From NCBI GenBank assembly GCA_031401035.1, contig JANNRA010000081.1:1-45477 (forward strand): a DNA stretch of 45,477 nt, in the 5' to 3' direction. Source of the stretch: JANNRA01 sp031401035. GTDB lineage: Bacteria > Desulfobacterota > Binatia > HRBIN30 > CADEER01. Shown in pieces: positions 1-9,010 of the stretch; within the stretch, counting starts at the first letter, position 1, and each line of letters starts with the position of its first letter. The position numbers and the translations under genes were made by a program. The notes beneath the pieces were generated by a model. The model ran no database searches. It was not told the origin of the DNA and worked only from the letters and a program-made list of their open reading frames with translations.

Positions 1-25
1 CGCCGCTGGATCAGCGCGCCGCGTG

Positions 26-71
26 AGCGGCGCTGACGCGCCGCCGCGAGCCAGCGGCGCTGACGCGCCGC
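26..71. repeat. 19-bp direct repeat downstream of pssA
   Basis: The same 19 bases (beginning AGCGGCGCTGACG) occur at 26-44 and 53-71, a 27-base period. They lie just beyond the stop codon of pssA at the left edge. A related but diverged sequence seems to start at about base 10, so the array may continue outside the window. No gene is evident in bases 1-81. Confidence 0.6.
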
Positions 72-81
72 ACTCCACATG

Positions 82-675
82 TCACGGTTTCGGCACTTTC
101 AGCGTCTTGCTGATCATCAGGCTGCCGGAGAGTGCGAAGAGCAGCGTCGCGAAATGGAACGGCAGGCCGAGCACGCTGCTGGCGCCGAGGCGGTCCGTCG
201 CCCAGGCGGCCAGCAGCAGGGCGAGCGGCAGGATGCTGGTTGGGATCGGCGTGCCCTCGTAGTAGCGCACCTTGCCATCGGCGCCCTGCAGGGACTCGGC
301 GGTGACGTTGTAGCGCGCCAGGCGGCTCAGGCCGCAGAGGACGAAGTAGATCAGCACCGCCTGGTCGAGGGCGCTGCGCAGGCCAGCGGCGTAGGCGATC
401 GCCGCCGGCGCGACGCCGAAGGAGATGACGTCGGCGAGCGAGTCCAGCTCCCGCCCCAGCGGCGACTGCCGGTGCCGCCAACGCGCGATGCGCCCGTCGA
501 GGACGTCGAAGACGATCGCCAGCGGCACCAGCGCCGCCGCCGCCCACAGCCAGACGGCGTCGCCCGCCGCCAGCGCGCGCATGGCGAGAAACACCGCCAG
601 CACGCCGCAGCCGCCGTTGGCCATGGTGAACAGATCGGCGACGTGGAAGCTGCGGATCATCGAAAAGTGTTTCAT
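82..675 (-). CDS. pssA: CDP-diacylglycerol--serine O-phosphatidyltransferase
   Basis: This 197-residue integral membrane enzyme should transfer a phosphatidyl group from CDP-diacylglycerol to L-serine, the first step to phosphatidylserine and phosphatidylethanolamine. The CDP-alcohol phosphotransferase signature is complete: D57-x2-D60-G61-x2-A64-R65-x8-G74-x3-D78-x3-D82, with the acidic residues expected to bind the metal ions. Hydrophobic stretches flank the motif, as usual in the family. The start ATG (complement of 673-675) gives MKHFSM and a normal N-terminus; the reading frame is open further upstream, but that part translates the REP palindrome and is not protein-like. The gene is divergent from the cytochrome c gene. 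A phosphatidylglycerophosphate synthase is the main alternative, but the early position of the motif and the conserved N-terminal MANGGCG segment favour PssA. Confidence 0.9.
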   Translation of the reverse strand: MKHFSMIRSFHVADLFTMANGGCGVLAVFLAMRALAAGDAVWLWAAAALVPLAIVFDVLDGRIARWRHRQSPLGRELDSLADVISFGVAPAAIAYAAGLRSALDQAVLIYFVLCGLSRLARYNVTAESLQGADGKVRYYEGTPIPTSILPLALLLAAWATDRLGASSVLGLPFHFATLLFALSGSLMISKTLKVPKP

Positions 676-742
676 GAAAGCCTTATCCCGTCCCGCCGCG
701 GGGCTTGCAATTCGCGCCGCTCCAGGCAGATCGGAGAACATC

Positions 743-1726
743 ATGAGAACATCTTCACCACGGAGGCACGGAGACCCGGAGAGTGGTCGATCGCGTTGGT
801 GTCGCGCCGTGTCTCCGTGCCTCCGTGGTGAAGTCTTGCTCTTGACGTTGCTTACGTTCTGCGCCGCTGCCGTCGCGCAGGCACCGCTGCCGACGCCCGC
901 GTCGGTGCGCATCACCATGGAGGCGCTGCACGCGGCCGGCGGGGTGCCGCCGGGCTGGGAGGTGACGCTGCAGGCGGGCGACGTGCAGGGCGGCCGGCAG
1001 GTGTTCATGGAGCAGGGCTGCGGCAGTTGTCATATCGTCGCCGGCGCCAACCTGCCGACGCGGCCGCCCGGCGCAGCGGTCGTCGGGCCCGAGCTGACGG
1101 GTATGGGGAAGCATCACCCGCCGCAGTACTTCCTCGAGGCGATCGTCAACCCCAACGCGGTGCTGATCGACGGCGCCGGCTACATCGACGAGCAGGGGCG
1201 CTCGACCATGCCGTCGTATCCCGATCTGACCGTCGCCCAGGTGCAGGACCTGGTCGCCTTCCTCGCCAGCCTGACCAGCGGCGGCGACGCACCGTGTCAC
1301 GCGCCGGCGGCCGGGGCGACGCCGGGTGCGCTAGCGGCGGCGCCGATCGCCGCCCCCATGGCGGTGGCATCGACGGCGCCGTTGCCGGCGTCGCCGCCGG
1401 GCGGCGGCGTCTTCCTGGTGCAGACCTACGACATCAAGCCCGGCCAACTCGAGGTCTTTGAACGCTGGTTCCGCGACGAGTTCATGCCGAAGACGAAGGC
1501 CTTCGGCGGCGTCGAGCGCATCGAGACCAGCGTCGACCGCAGCCGTCGCGGGCCGCTCGTCACCACCGTGTTCACGTTCCGCGACCGCACCGCCTACGAC
1601 CGCTGGAACAACAACCTCGCGATGCGCGAGCTGGCGGCGAAGTTCGATGACTTCATCGGCCTGCACGGGCACATCCTCTACGATACCCCGCCTGCCTACC
1701 GCGCCGCGTCGCTTTCCTCGCCGTAG
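743..1726 (+). CDS. Secreted cytochrome c fused to a C-terminal ferredoxin-like (ABM/EthD-type) domain
   Basis: The 327-residue product has a hydrophobic signal segment (about 31-46, ending AVAQ), a single-haem class I cytochrome c domain (about 70-180) with the haem motif CGSCH at 93-97 and a likely axial Met156 in STMPSYP, a Pro/Ala linker, and a second domain (about 225-320). The second domain resembles small alpha/beta-barrel monooxygenase or EthD-like folds; that is my reading of its pattern, not a firm family match. ATG 743 has a GGAG at 733-736 with good spacing. Residues 5-30 are encoded by a REP palindrome, giving an oddly long Arg-rich n-region; GTG 809 or TTG 836 are alternative starts that would remove it. 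The likely role is periplasmic electron transfer; the partner is unknown. Confidence 0.75.
   Translation: MRTSSPRRHGDPESGRSRWCRAVSPCLRGEVLLLTLLTFCAAAVAQAPLPTPASVRITMEALHAAGGVPPGWEVTLQAGDVQGGRQVFMEQGCGSCHIVAGANLPTRPPGAAVVGPELTGMGKHHPPQYFLEAIVNPNAVLIDGAGYIDEQGRSTMPSYPDLTVAQVQDLVAFLASLTSGGDAPCHAPAAGATPGALAAAPIAAPMAVASTAPLPASPPGGGVFLVQTYDIKPGQLEVFERWFRDEFMPKTKAFGGVERIETSVDRSRRGPLVTTVFTFRDRTAYDRWNNNLAMRELAAKFDDFIGLHGHILYDTPPAYRAASLSSP
754..832. repeat. REP-type palindrome, copy 1
   Basis: A perfect 22-bp inverted repeat has arms at 754-775 (TTCACCACGGAGGC...) and 811-832, separated by 35 bases. Its CACGGAGGCACGGAGAC core recurs at 12967-13032. Such palindromes are typical of REP elements mobilised by REP-associated tyrosine transposases; no transposase is in the window. 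This copy lies between pssA and the cytochrome signal-peptide core, and is read through in frame if translation starts at 743. Confidence 0.85.
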
Positions 1727-1740
1727 CCGCGCCGCAGGCG

Positions 1741-2583
1741 TCAGGGCGCGGCGTCGCCGCCACCGCCGTGTGCCAGCCAGAGGTCGAGGAAGCCGATGGC
1801 CGCCGCCACCGTGTCGTCGTCGAAGGCAAACGTCGCCATGTGGCCGTAGGGTGTCTCGTAGTAGGCCACCGGCACGCCGACGTCGCGCAGGGCGTCGCGC
1901 AACACCTCGGCGTGGACTGGATCGACCAACCAGTCGGCGCGGCCGTGGTAGAGGAACAGCGGCGGGTCGTCGCTGCTCACATATGATAGCGGCGACGCCG
2001 CCCGCGCCCGCGCCGGCAGCGCGACGGGGTCGTCGCCGAGCAGCGTGCGCATCACCCGTACGTCGCCGAAGCGGCCGAGGTCGGTCGGCGCGCCGCCCGC
2101 CACCGCCGCCTGCACGCGCGCTGCGGCGTCGTCGGGCGGATCGGTGGCGAGGAGGGCCGCCAGGTGGCCGCCGGCGGAATAGCCGAAGGCGGCGACGCGG
2201 GTCGGGTCGACGTCGAGGTGCGCCGCCTGGCGACGGATCCAACGGAGCGCGGCGCGACTGTCGTCGAGTTGCGCCGGGAAGGGATGCTCGGGCGCCAGCC
2301 GGTAATCGGCCGCCACCGCGACATAGCCGGCTGCCGCCAGCCGGCGCGCGATCGCCGCCACGTCGCCGCGGCTGCCGCGCTGCCACGAGCCGCCGTGCAG
2401 CACCAGCACCGCCGGGTGCGGCCCCGGCGCGGGTGGCGCGTAGACGTCGGCGCGCAGCGCGACGCCGTCGGGCTGGGCGTAGATCTGGTCCGCCGTCAGC
2501 CGCACGGAGTCGGCGCCGGTACGCACCGTCGTCGCGCAGCCGGCGGCGGCGAGGGCGAGCAGGATGGCGAAGCGCGCGACCAT
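1741..2583 (-). CDS. Alpha/beta-hydrolase esterase, probable lipoprotein (HSL/BD-FAE-like)
   Basis: The 280-residue product is an alpha/beta hydrolase of the hormone-sensitive-lipase type that should hydrolyse carboxylic esters. The oxyanion motif HGGSW is at 63-67, the nucleophile elbow GYSAGG places Ser136, and the triad is completed by Asp217 (GRADWLV) and His248 (YGHM). The N-terminus is a lipoprotein signal ending LAAAGC with Cys16 as lipidation site, so the enzyme is probably anchored in the envelope. ATG at 2583 is chosen; an ATG four codons upstream (2595) is equally possible. It is convergent with the cytochrome gene, 14 bases apart. The substrate cannot be read from the sequence. 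Confidence 0.85.
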   Translation of the reverse strand: MVARFAILLALAAAGCATTVRTGADSVRLTADQIYAQPDGVALRADVYAPPAPGPHPAVLVLHGGSWQRGSRGDVAAIARRLAAAGYVAVAADYRLAPEHPFPAQLDDSRAALRWIRRQAAHLDVDPTRVAAFGYSAGGHLAALLATDPPDDAAARVQAAVAGGAPTDLGRFGDVRVMRTLLGDDPVALPARARAASPLSYVSSDDPPLFLYHGRADWLVDPVHAEVLRDALRDVGVPVAYYETPYGHMATFAFDDDTVAAAIGFLDLWLAHGGGGDAAP

Positions 2584-2779
2584 GGCAGCGAGCATACGCC
2601 AGCCGCCGCGCGACGCCAGCGGGCCGGGCGAGACCCTCACGGTCCCATCTGACGGTTTCAACCCCGCGCGCAGCATGAGGTTCGCCAGCCGGGACCGCGG
2701 GCGTCTCGCCCGCAGCGTAGCGCCGAGGCATGCCTGTGCCCACTTGCAGCGCGATGCCGCGGCGTGGCGGAATCCCCCC

Positions 2780-3631
2780 ATGTCGGGACGATTCGCGTTG
2801 ACCATCGCCGTGCTCGCCGTCCTGGCGGCGCCGGCGGCCGCGGCGGAGACGGCGCGGGAGATCCTCGAGCGCCAGCGCGGCCTCGCCGACGGCGCACGGC
2901 GCTGGAGCGACCGCCAGCAGACGCTGTCGATGCAGGTCGTCGATCCGTCGCGCGCGCCGCGGACGTTGGTGCTCGACCTCTTCGACCAGCACGGCCCCGC
3001 CGGGGTGCAGCGCACGATGCTCTACCTGTCCGCGCCGCGCGCGGTGCAGGGGACAGCGCTCCTCGCCGTCGCGCACCCCGGCCGCGCCGCCGATCAGTGG
3101 CTCTACCTGCCGGAGCAGCGGCGCGCCCGGCGCATCGCCGGGGCGGCGCGTACGCAGCCCTTCCTTGGCACCGACTTCACCTATCACGACCTCGACCTGC
3201 TGGCGGAGATGCCGTCGTGGCGCGAGGCCGACGCCGACGCGGTGCTGCGCGGCGAGGCGGTGGTCGACGGCACGCCGTGCCACGTCATCGACCTGACGCC
3301 GCGCCGCGAGGACATCGGCTACGCGCGCATCGGGCTGTGGCTGGGCAAGGAGGATCTCGTCGCTCGGCGCGTTGAACTCTTCGCCGCGGCGCCGACCAGC
3401 GGCTGGTTCGGCGCCGCGGATGAGGGGCACGTGCCGACGCGTCGCATCACCCAGTCCGATGTGCGCACCGTCGGCGCCATTCCGGTGCCGCACCGCGCCG
3501 AGGTCGAGACGCCGGCGGCGGGAACGAAGACGATGGTGACTTTCGCCAAGGTCACCTTCGACCAGCAGCTGCCCGACGACCTCTTTACGCAGGCCGCGCT
3601 CGAGTGGGGCAGCTACCAGCCGCGCCGCTAG
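2780..3631 (+). CDS. LolA-like outer-membrane lipoprotein-sorting family protein
   Basis: The 283-residue secreted protein has a signal peptide (1 to about 22, ending APAAAAE) followed by the fold and motifs of the 'outer membrane lipoprotein-sorting protein' family (LolA_like), including DQWLYLPEQRRARRI, GTDFTYHDLDLL and a C-terminal TFAKVTFDQQLPDDLFT. These half-barrel periplasmic proteins carry lipid or lipoprotein cargo between membranes and commonly sit beside RND/MMPL or FtsX-type ABC exporters. Here the neighbour, only 40 bases away and convergent, is the ATPase of an ABC exporter, so it may be that transporter's periplasmic partner (inference). The start is ATG 2780, which gives a proper signal peptide; upstream in-frame sequence is not protein-like. 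Confidence 0.82.
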   Translation: MSGRFALTIAVLAVLAAPAAAAETAREILERQRGLADGARRWSDRQQTLSMQVVDPSRAPRTLVLDLFDQHGPAGVQRTMLYLSAPRAVQGTALLAVAHPGRAADQWLYLPEQRRARRIAGAARTQPFLGTDFTYHDLDLLAEMPSWREADADAVLRGEAVVDGTPCHVIDLTPRREDIGYARIGLWLGKEDLVARRVELFAAAPTSGWFGAADEGHVPTRRITQSDVRTVGAIPVPHRAEVETPAAGTKTMVTFAKVTFDQQLPDDLFTQAALEWGSYQPRR

Positions 3632-3671
3632 TGCAGCGCCGCAGCAGTGCACGCGCGCCGCCGCGGCGCCG

Positions 3672-4427
<756 letters not shown>

Positions 4428-4450
4428 GGCGACCTCCGGGTGCGGGGCGA

Positions 4451-5527
4451 TCAGTGCGGCAGGGGGCCGCAGTCGTGCGCGACGGGCGGCCGGCCGTCCC
4501 AGCGCAGCAGCGTCAGCTCGCAGGACATGCCGGCGCTGAGGCAGAGGGTGAGGCCGAGGGCGCCGCGGCGCGGCGCGGCGGCATCGGTCAGCGTGCGCAG
4601 CCCGTGCGCGAGACCTGCCGACAGCGTATTGCCGGCCTCGTGCCAGGTGCGCTCGGCCAGCCCGCGGGTTGCGGCGTCGGCGCGCAGCAACTGCGCCGCG
4701 GCCTCGACGGCGGCGCCGAAGGGCGGATTGACGACACAGAAGTCGATCGCCTCCGGCGCGGTGCCGGCGTCGGCGAGGAAACGCGCCACGGTGCCGGGTA
4801 GTTGGCGCAGGGCGGCGCGCAGCTGTTGCGGCGACAGCGAGTGGCGCAGGCCGAGGTCGGTGATGACGGCGCCCCGCGCGGCGCTGGTGCCGGGCCAGTG
4901 CGCGGCGCGGCTGGCGAGCACGGCGGGTGTGGCAGCGGCGTGCTCGCCGAGCACCAGTGCGCCGGCGCCGTCGCCGAGCGTCAGGGCAGCGTCGACATCG
5001 GCGGGGGAACACTCGCCGCTTGGCGCCCAGACCGAGCAGGTCTCGGCCGCCACCAGCAGGGCGACACCGTGCGCATCGCCGGTCTGCTGCAGCAGCGCCA
5101 CGCCGAGTGACATGGCGCGACCGAGGGCGCCGCAGCCGAGGCCGAGCAGGGGTAGGCGGATGACGTCGCCGCGCAGGCCGAGCGCCTCGGCAACGGCCGC
5201 GTCGGGGGTCGGCACGGTGCCGGCAAGGGTCGACGAGCAGACGATCAGTACGCGCACCGCCTCGGCACGCTGCTCGGCCGCCGCGAGCGCCTGCCGGCCG
5301 GCGTGGGCGCCGAGGCGGGCGACCTCTGCGGCGGCCAGACGGGCGCGCGCGCCGAGCGTCGGTGCGACCGCATCCCGCCAGGGCTGGGCGATCGCCCAGC
5401 GCTGCGCCGGCATGAGGAGGGTCGGCGGTACGGTGGGGGACCCGAGAGGCGCCAACACGGTGGCGGCGTCGGCGGCGCTGAGGGGCGTTCCCGGGTGATG
5501 CGTGGCGAGTCCGAGCAGTGTCGTCAT
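4451..5527 (-). CDS. Type III PKS / FabH-like thiolase-fold protein lacking the catalytic His
   Basis: The 358-residue product has the chalcone-synthase/KAS III fold. Cys132 lies in LGLGCGALGRA, matching the GLGC nucleophile motif of type III polyketide synthases; LGDGAGALVLG follows at about 184-194; and Asn300 lies in EAGNTLSAG, matching the catalytic Asn. The position of the catalytic His, 33 residues before Asn300 as in chalcone synthase, is Asn267 (VVNPPFG instead of the usual HPGG). The family's Cys-His-Asn triad is therefore Cys-Asn-Asn here. It may have lost decarboxylative condensation and act as an acyltransferase, acyl carrier or binding protein (inference). A strong GGGAGG ribosome site precedes ATG 5527. 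It lies between a permease and its ATPase, which implies a role tied to the exported cargo. Confidence 0.8.
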   Translation of the reverse strand: MTTLLGLATHHPGTPLSAADAATVLAPLGSPTVPPTLLMPAQRWAIAQPWRDAVAPTLGARARLAAAEVARLGAHAGRQALAAAEQRAEAVRVLIVCSSTLAGTVPTPDAAVAEALGLRGDVIRLPLLGLGCGALGRAMSLGVALLQQTGDAHGVALLVAAETCSVWAPSGECSPADVDAALTLGDGAGALVLGEHAAATPAVLASRAAHWPGTSAARGAVITDLGLRHSLSPQQLRAALRQLPGTVARFLADAGTAPEAIDFCVVNPPFGAAVEAAAQLLRADAATRGLAERTWHEAGNTLSAGLAHGLRTLTDAAAPRRGALGLTLCLSAGMSCELTLLRWDGRPPVAHDCGPLPH

Positions 5528-5564
5528 AGGAACCTCCCTGGCGGTGGTCGTGGGTGCGTGCGGT

Positions 5565-8123
5565 TCAGTCGGCGCGCAGCGCCGCCGCCGGCTGGAGCCG
5601 CGCCGCGCGCTGCGCGGGCAGCAGCGCGGCGACGGCGGCGATGGCCAGCGCGCCGAGGGCCAGCGCGGCGGCGAAGGCAAACGGGACGTGCAGTTCGATG
5701 ACCCAGCCGAGCAGGCCGGGAATGATCGCTCCGATCCACAACGCGCTCATGGCCAGGGCGGCCGCGGCGGCGAGTAGCAGGCCGAGCCCACCGACGACGA
5801 GGGCCTCGAGGACGACGATGCCGCCGACGCGGGCGCGGCGGATGCCGAGCACGCGCAGCATGCCGATCTCGCGCGTCCGCTCGCTGACGCCGGCGCCCAG
5901 GGTGTCGGCGATGCCGAACAGGATGACGGTCAGAATGATGAGCGCGAGGCCAGACAGCGACGCGAAGGCGCGCCGAATCTGGCCGCGGAAGTATGCCACC
6001 AACTCGCCGGAGGAGATGATGCGCCAGGCACGCCCGCGCGCCGCCAGGTCCTGGCGGATGGCCGGCTCGACCTCGGCGCGGCGGCTGCCCGGCGTCAGGT
6101 GAACGAAGAAGCGCGTTACGCGCGCGTCGTGCCAGTAGCGCGCGAAGAGGGTGCGGCTCATTTCGACCGTGCCGCGCGGCGAGGCGAAATCGGTGGTGAC
6201 GCCGGCCACCGCCACCGTCAATGGTCCACTCGGTGTCTCGAAGCGCAGCGCGTCGCCGAGGCCGACGCCAAAGTGGCGTGCGAAGTTGCTCGAGATCACC
6301 ACCGCCGTGCCGTCGGCGACGCGGCGCCAGGCGTCGGGCAGGCGCGCACCGAGCAGCGGCCATTCGCCGAACGACGGCGTCAGGAAGTAGGTCGGGTCGA
6401 AGGCGTCGAGGACGATCGACTCGCCGCGGAAGGCCGCGGTGGCCAGGCGCACGCCGACGACCGCGGCGACGCCGTCGACCCGCCGCAGGGCGTCGCCGAT
6501 GCCCTCGTCGATCGGCGCCTCGAGTGCGCCCTCGCCGATGTGTGCGGAGCTGACGACCAGGTCGGCGCGCATCGACTGCTCGAAGACGCGCACGACGCTG
6601 ACTTCGAACGATGCCGCCACCAGTCCCAGCCACAGCACGCAGCCGAGGCCGATGCCGACCGTGGCCAGTGTCAGGGCGGTGCGGTGCGGCGCCGCGGCGC
6701 AGTTCGCCACGGCCAGGCGTAGCGTCGGCGGCAACGGCAGGCGCGCCACCAGCGGCAACGCGGCGACGAGGGGCATCGCCAGCATGCCGGTGAGAATCAT
6801 CAAGAGGGCGGTGCTGACCAATCCGTGCGTCAGGCCCGGACGCGGCGGTGTCGTCGCCACGGAGAGCGCCAGCGCCGCGGCCACGACGAGCGGCAGTCCG
6901 AGGCGCCAGCGCCAGCCTACGTCGCCGCGCCGTTGCCCGCTGCCGCGCAGCACCTCGGCGGCGTCGCGCCGCGCCGCTCGCCAGCCGGGTGCAAGGGCGG
7001 CGAGCAGGGCGGCGCCAAGCCCGAGCGCGGCGGCGAGCAGGAGTGCCGCGGGTCGCAGCGCGAGTTCGGCCGGGGGGGCGACGGTGCGAAAGTTGAGCGC
7101 CACGGTCTCGGCGACCAGCGGCAACATGGTGCGACCGAGCACGACGCCACCGGGGAGGCCGAGGGCGACGCCGGCGAGACCGAGGAGGAGGCTCTCGGTG
7201 AGCAACTCGCGCCACACCGCGGCGCGGCGCACGCCGACGGCGCGCAGCACGCCGAGCTGTCGCTCGCGCGCGTCGAAGATCGCGTTGACGCCGTTGAAGG
7301 CGATCAGCGCGGCGGCGCCGAGGGCGACGAGGCTGACGCCATAGAGGAACGCCTGCAGCGTGCGCAGTACCGCGTGCAGGTCCGCCTTGCGCTGGGCCGC
7401 GGTATCGACGCGCAACCCGGTCGGCAGGGCCGCCTGCACGGCGTGCGCCACGGCGCCGACGTCGGCGGCCGGCGCGACGACGACGTCGATCCGGTTGACC
7501 ATTCCTGGCGCCGCGAAGCGCGCCTCGGCCGCCTGCAGGTCCATGAGTATCAGCGATCCGCCGAAGGCGCGGCCGATGCCGCTCGGGTCGATGACACCGC
7601 GGACGCGGAACGGCTGCCGGCCGTGCGGTGTGTCGAGCAGCAGGGTCGCGCCCTCTCCCAGACCGCTGGCGGTGGCGAACTCGCGCGTGACGATGATCGC
7701 GTCGCGGCTGTTGAGGAACTCGAGTGGGTCGGCGACGATGGCGGTCGCGGCACCGGACGGCTCGTAGATGCGCACGGTGTCGGGGTCGGTGAGGTCGAAG
7801 CCGTGGATTGTCATGGCGCGCGGTGGGTCGTCGGTGGTGAAGGCCGCCGCCACGACGACCGGGACGGCGCGTTCGACGCCCGGCACGGCGGCGACGCGCT
7901 CGGCCAGATCCTCCGCGAAGAAGCCGGAGTCGACGCGCACCTGCAGCGCCGCCCGGCCGGCCATGTCGTCGATGACGGTCGCGAAGCCGCGCAGCACGGC
8001 GCCGTTGACCAGGTCGATGGCGCCCACCAGGGCGACACCGCTGGCCAGGGCCAGCACCGTCAGGGCGAGGCGCCCACCGTGCCCGCGCATGAAGCGGCGT
8101 GCCAGAGTGATGCCGATCGCCAT
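5565..8123 (-). CDS. FtsX/YbbP-type ABC exporter permease
   Basis: The 852-residue membrane protein has an N-terminal TM helix (about 20-40) followed by a periplasmic MacB_PCD-like domain, a first FtsX TM block (about 270-380), a central block of further helices, a second periplasmic domain (about 510-690) and a C-terminal FtsX block (about 710-852). The sequences RERQLGVLRAVGVRR and RTREIGMLRVLGIRR are the duplicated coupling motifs of FtsX domains. Length and duplication match the YbbP-like, roughly ten-helix permeases rather than LolC/E or MacB. It starts 25 bases after padR and is followed after 37 bases by the pseudo-PKS gene. It probably extracts hydrophobic molecules from the inner membrane with the 3672-4427 ATPase. 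Confidence 0.85.
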   Translation of the reverse strand: MAIGITLARRFMRGHGGRLALTVLALASGVALVGAIDLVNGAVLRGFATVIDDMAGRAALQVRVDSGFFAEDLAERVAAVPGVERAVPVVVAAAFTTDDPPRAMTIHGFDLTDPDTVRIYEPSGAATAIVADPLEFLNSRDAIIVTREFATASGLGEGATLLLDTPHGRQPFRVRGVIDPSGIGRAFGGSLILMDLQAAEARFAAPGMVNRIDVVVAPAADVGAVAHAVQAALPTGLRVDTAAQRKADLHAVLRTLQAFLYGVSLVALGAAALIAFNGVNAIFDARERQLGVLRAVGVRRAAVWRELLTESLLLGLAGVALGLPGGVVLGRTMLPLVAETVALNFRTVAPPAELALRPAALLLAAALGLGAALLAALAPGWRAARRDAAEVLRGSGQRRGDVGWRWRLGLPLVVAAALALSVATTPPRPGLTHGLVSTALLMILTGMLAMPLVAALPLVARLPLPPTLRLAVANCAAAPHRTALTLATVGIGLGCVLWLGLVAASFEVSVVRVFEQSMRADLVVSSAHIGEGALEAPIDEGIGDALRRVDGVAAVVGVRLATAAFRGESIVLDAFDPTYFLTPSFGEWPLLGARLPDAWRRVADGTAVVISSNFARHFGVGLGDALRFETPSGPLTVAVAGVTTDFASPRGTVEMSRTLFARYWHDARVTRFFVHLTPGSRRAEVEPAIRQDLAARGRAWRIISSGELVAYFRGQIRRAFASLSGLALIILTVILFGIADTLGAGVSERTREIGMLRVLGIRRARVGGIVVLEALVVGGLGLLLAAAAALAMSALWIGAIIPGLLGWVIELHVPFAFAAALALGALAIAAVAALLPAQRAARLQPAAALRAD

Positions 8124-8148
8124 CGCTGGGCCGATCGCCCCAGGCCGC

Positions 8149-8790
8149 CTAGCGCCGCCGCGCTGCGGCGGCGCGCGTCGCCGCCAGCGGGCGTCCCCGC
8201 TCGATGGTCGCCGCCGGCCGCGGTGCGGCGTGCGTCGGCTCGGCGCGCACCCGCGCCGCGGCCAGCACGATGCGCACCTCTTCGGCGAACTCCAGGTTGG
8301 CGGCGAGGTGCTTCAACCGTCGGGTGAGGAGCAGCGGCAGGATCGCCGCGGCGTCGCCGCCCGGCGACGCCGCGCGCGTCAGCGCCTGTTGGCGCGTTCG
8401 CTCCAGCGTCTTGCCGACGAACCACAGGTTCTCTTGCAGGTGGTCGAGCACCGCCGCGCAGGCGGCCGGGGCGCAGTCCTCGAGGAAGAGGGCGCGCGCG
8501 GAGAGCTCGTCCTCGGCGAATCCGGCCGCGCCGGCGTCGGCCGCCGCCAGCCACTCGTCGAAGACCTCGCCGCCGACCGCGGTGATCGCGTACGGCGTCC
8601 GCCGGGCGTCGGCCCCGGGTGGGTTGTCGGCGCCGCGGATCAGGCCGTCCATTACCAGGCGTTGCAGCTCGCGGTAGAAGTTGCCGGTGCTGACATCCGC
8701 GCCCGAGCGCTCGCGGTAGGCCTTGACCAGTGCATAGCCGTGCAGGGTGGTGCCGGTGCGCAGCAGACCGAGGATCAGATAGCGAAACAT
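8149..8790 (-). CDS. PadR-family transcriptional regulator
   Basis: The 213-residue product has the PadR winged helix at its N-terminus (LGLLRTGTTLHGYALVKAY, then STGNFYRELQRLVMDGLI) and a helical C-terminal dimerisation region, so it belongs to the longer Vir-like class. It is the first gene of the leftward operon with the permease, pseudo-PKS and ATPase, so it probably autoregulates the operon and responds to the exporter's cargo (inference, by analogy with PadR control of ABC efflux genes). An AGGAGG lies 8 bases upstream of ATG 8790. A TTGACC at 8835-8840 (complement) is a possible -35; no convincing -10 or operator was identified. Confidence 0.85.
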   Translation of the reverse strand: MFRYLILGLLRTGTTLHGYALVKAYRERSGADVSTGNFYRELQRLVMDGLIRGADNPPGADARRTPYAITAVGGEVFDEWLAAADAGAAGFAEDELSARALFLEDCAPAACAAVLDHLQENLWFVGKTLERTRQQALTRAASPGGDAAAILPLLLTRRLKHLAANLEFAEEVRIVLAAARVRAEPTHAAPRPAATIERGRPLAATRAAAARRR

Positions 8791-9010
8791 GCGGTGCCCC
8801 TCCTGCCGCGCCGATAGCCCAGGCCATTTTCAAGGGTCAAGACAGATCTTTGCGTAGCTGCAGCGCAGTGAGTCAGTGCAGTCATGCGCGATCGGGGTGC
8901 GGCATCGGCGCGCCGTAGCGACTATCGGGCATCGAGCGGGCAGCGATATTGAACACGTTGACGCCGCTCGGCTACGCAGCTCGCCATCGGTCGGAGCGAG
9001 GGAGGGCGGC

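Noticed and set aside
1146..3652. Many long open frames on both strands opposite or overlapping real genes
   Set aside because: They are Arg/Pro/Ala-rich shadow frames expected in GC-rich DNA, with no motifs or ribosome sites; the same holds for similar frames throughout the window.
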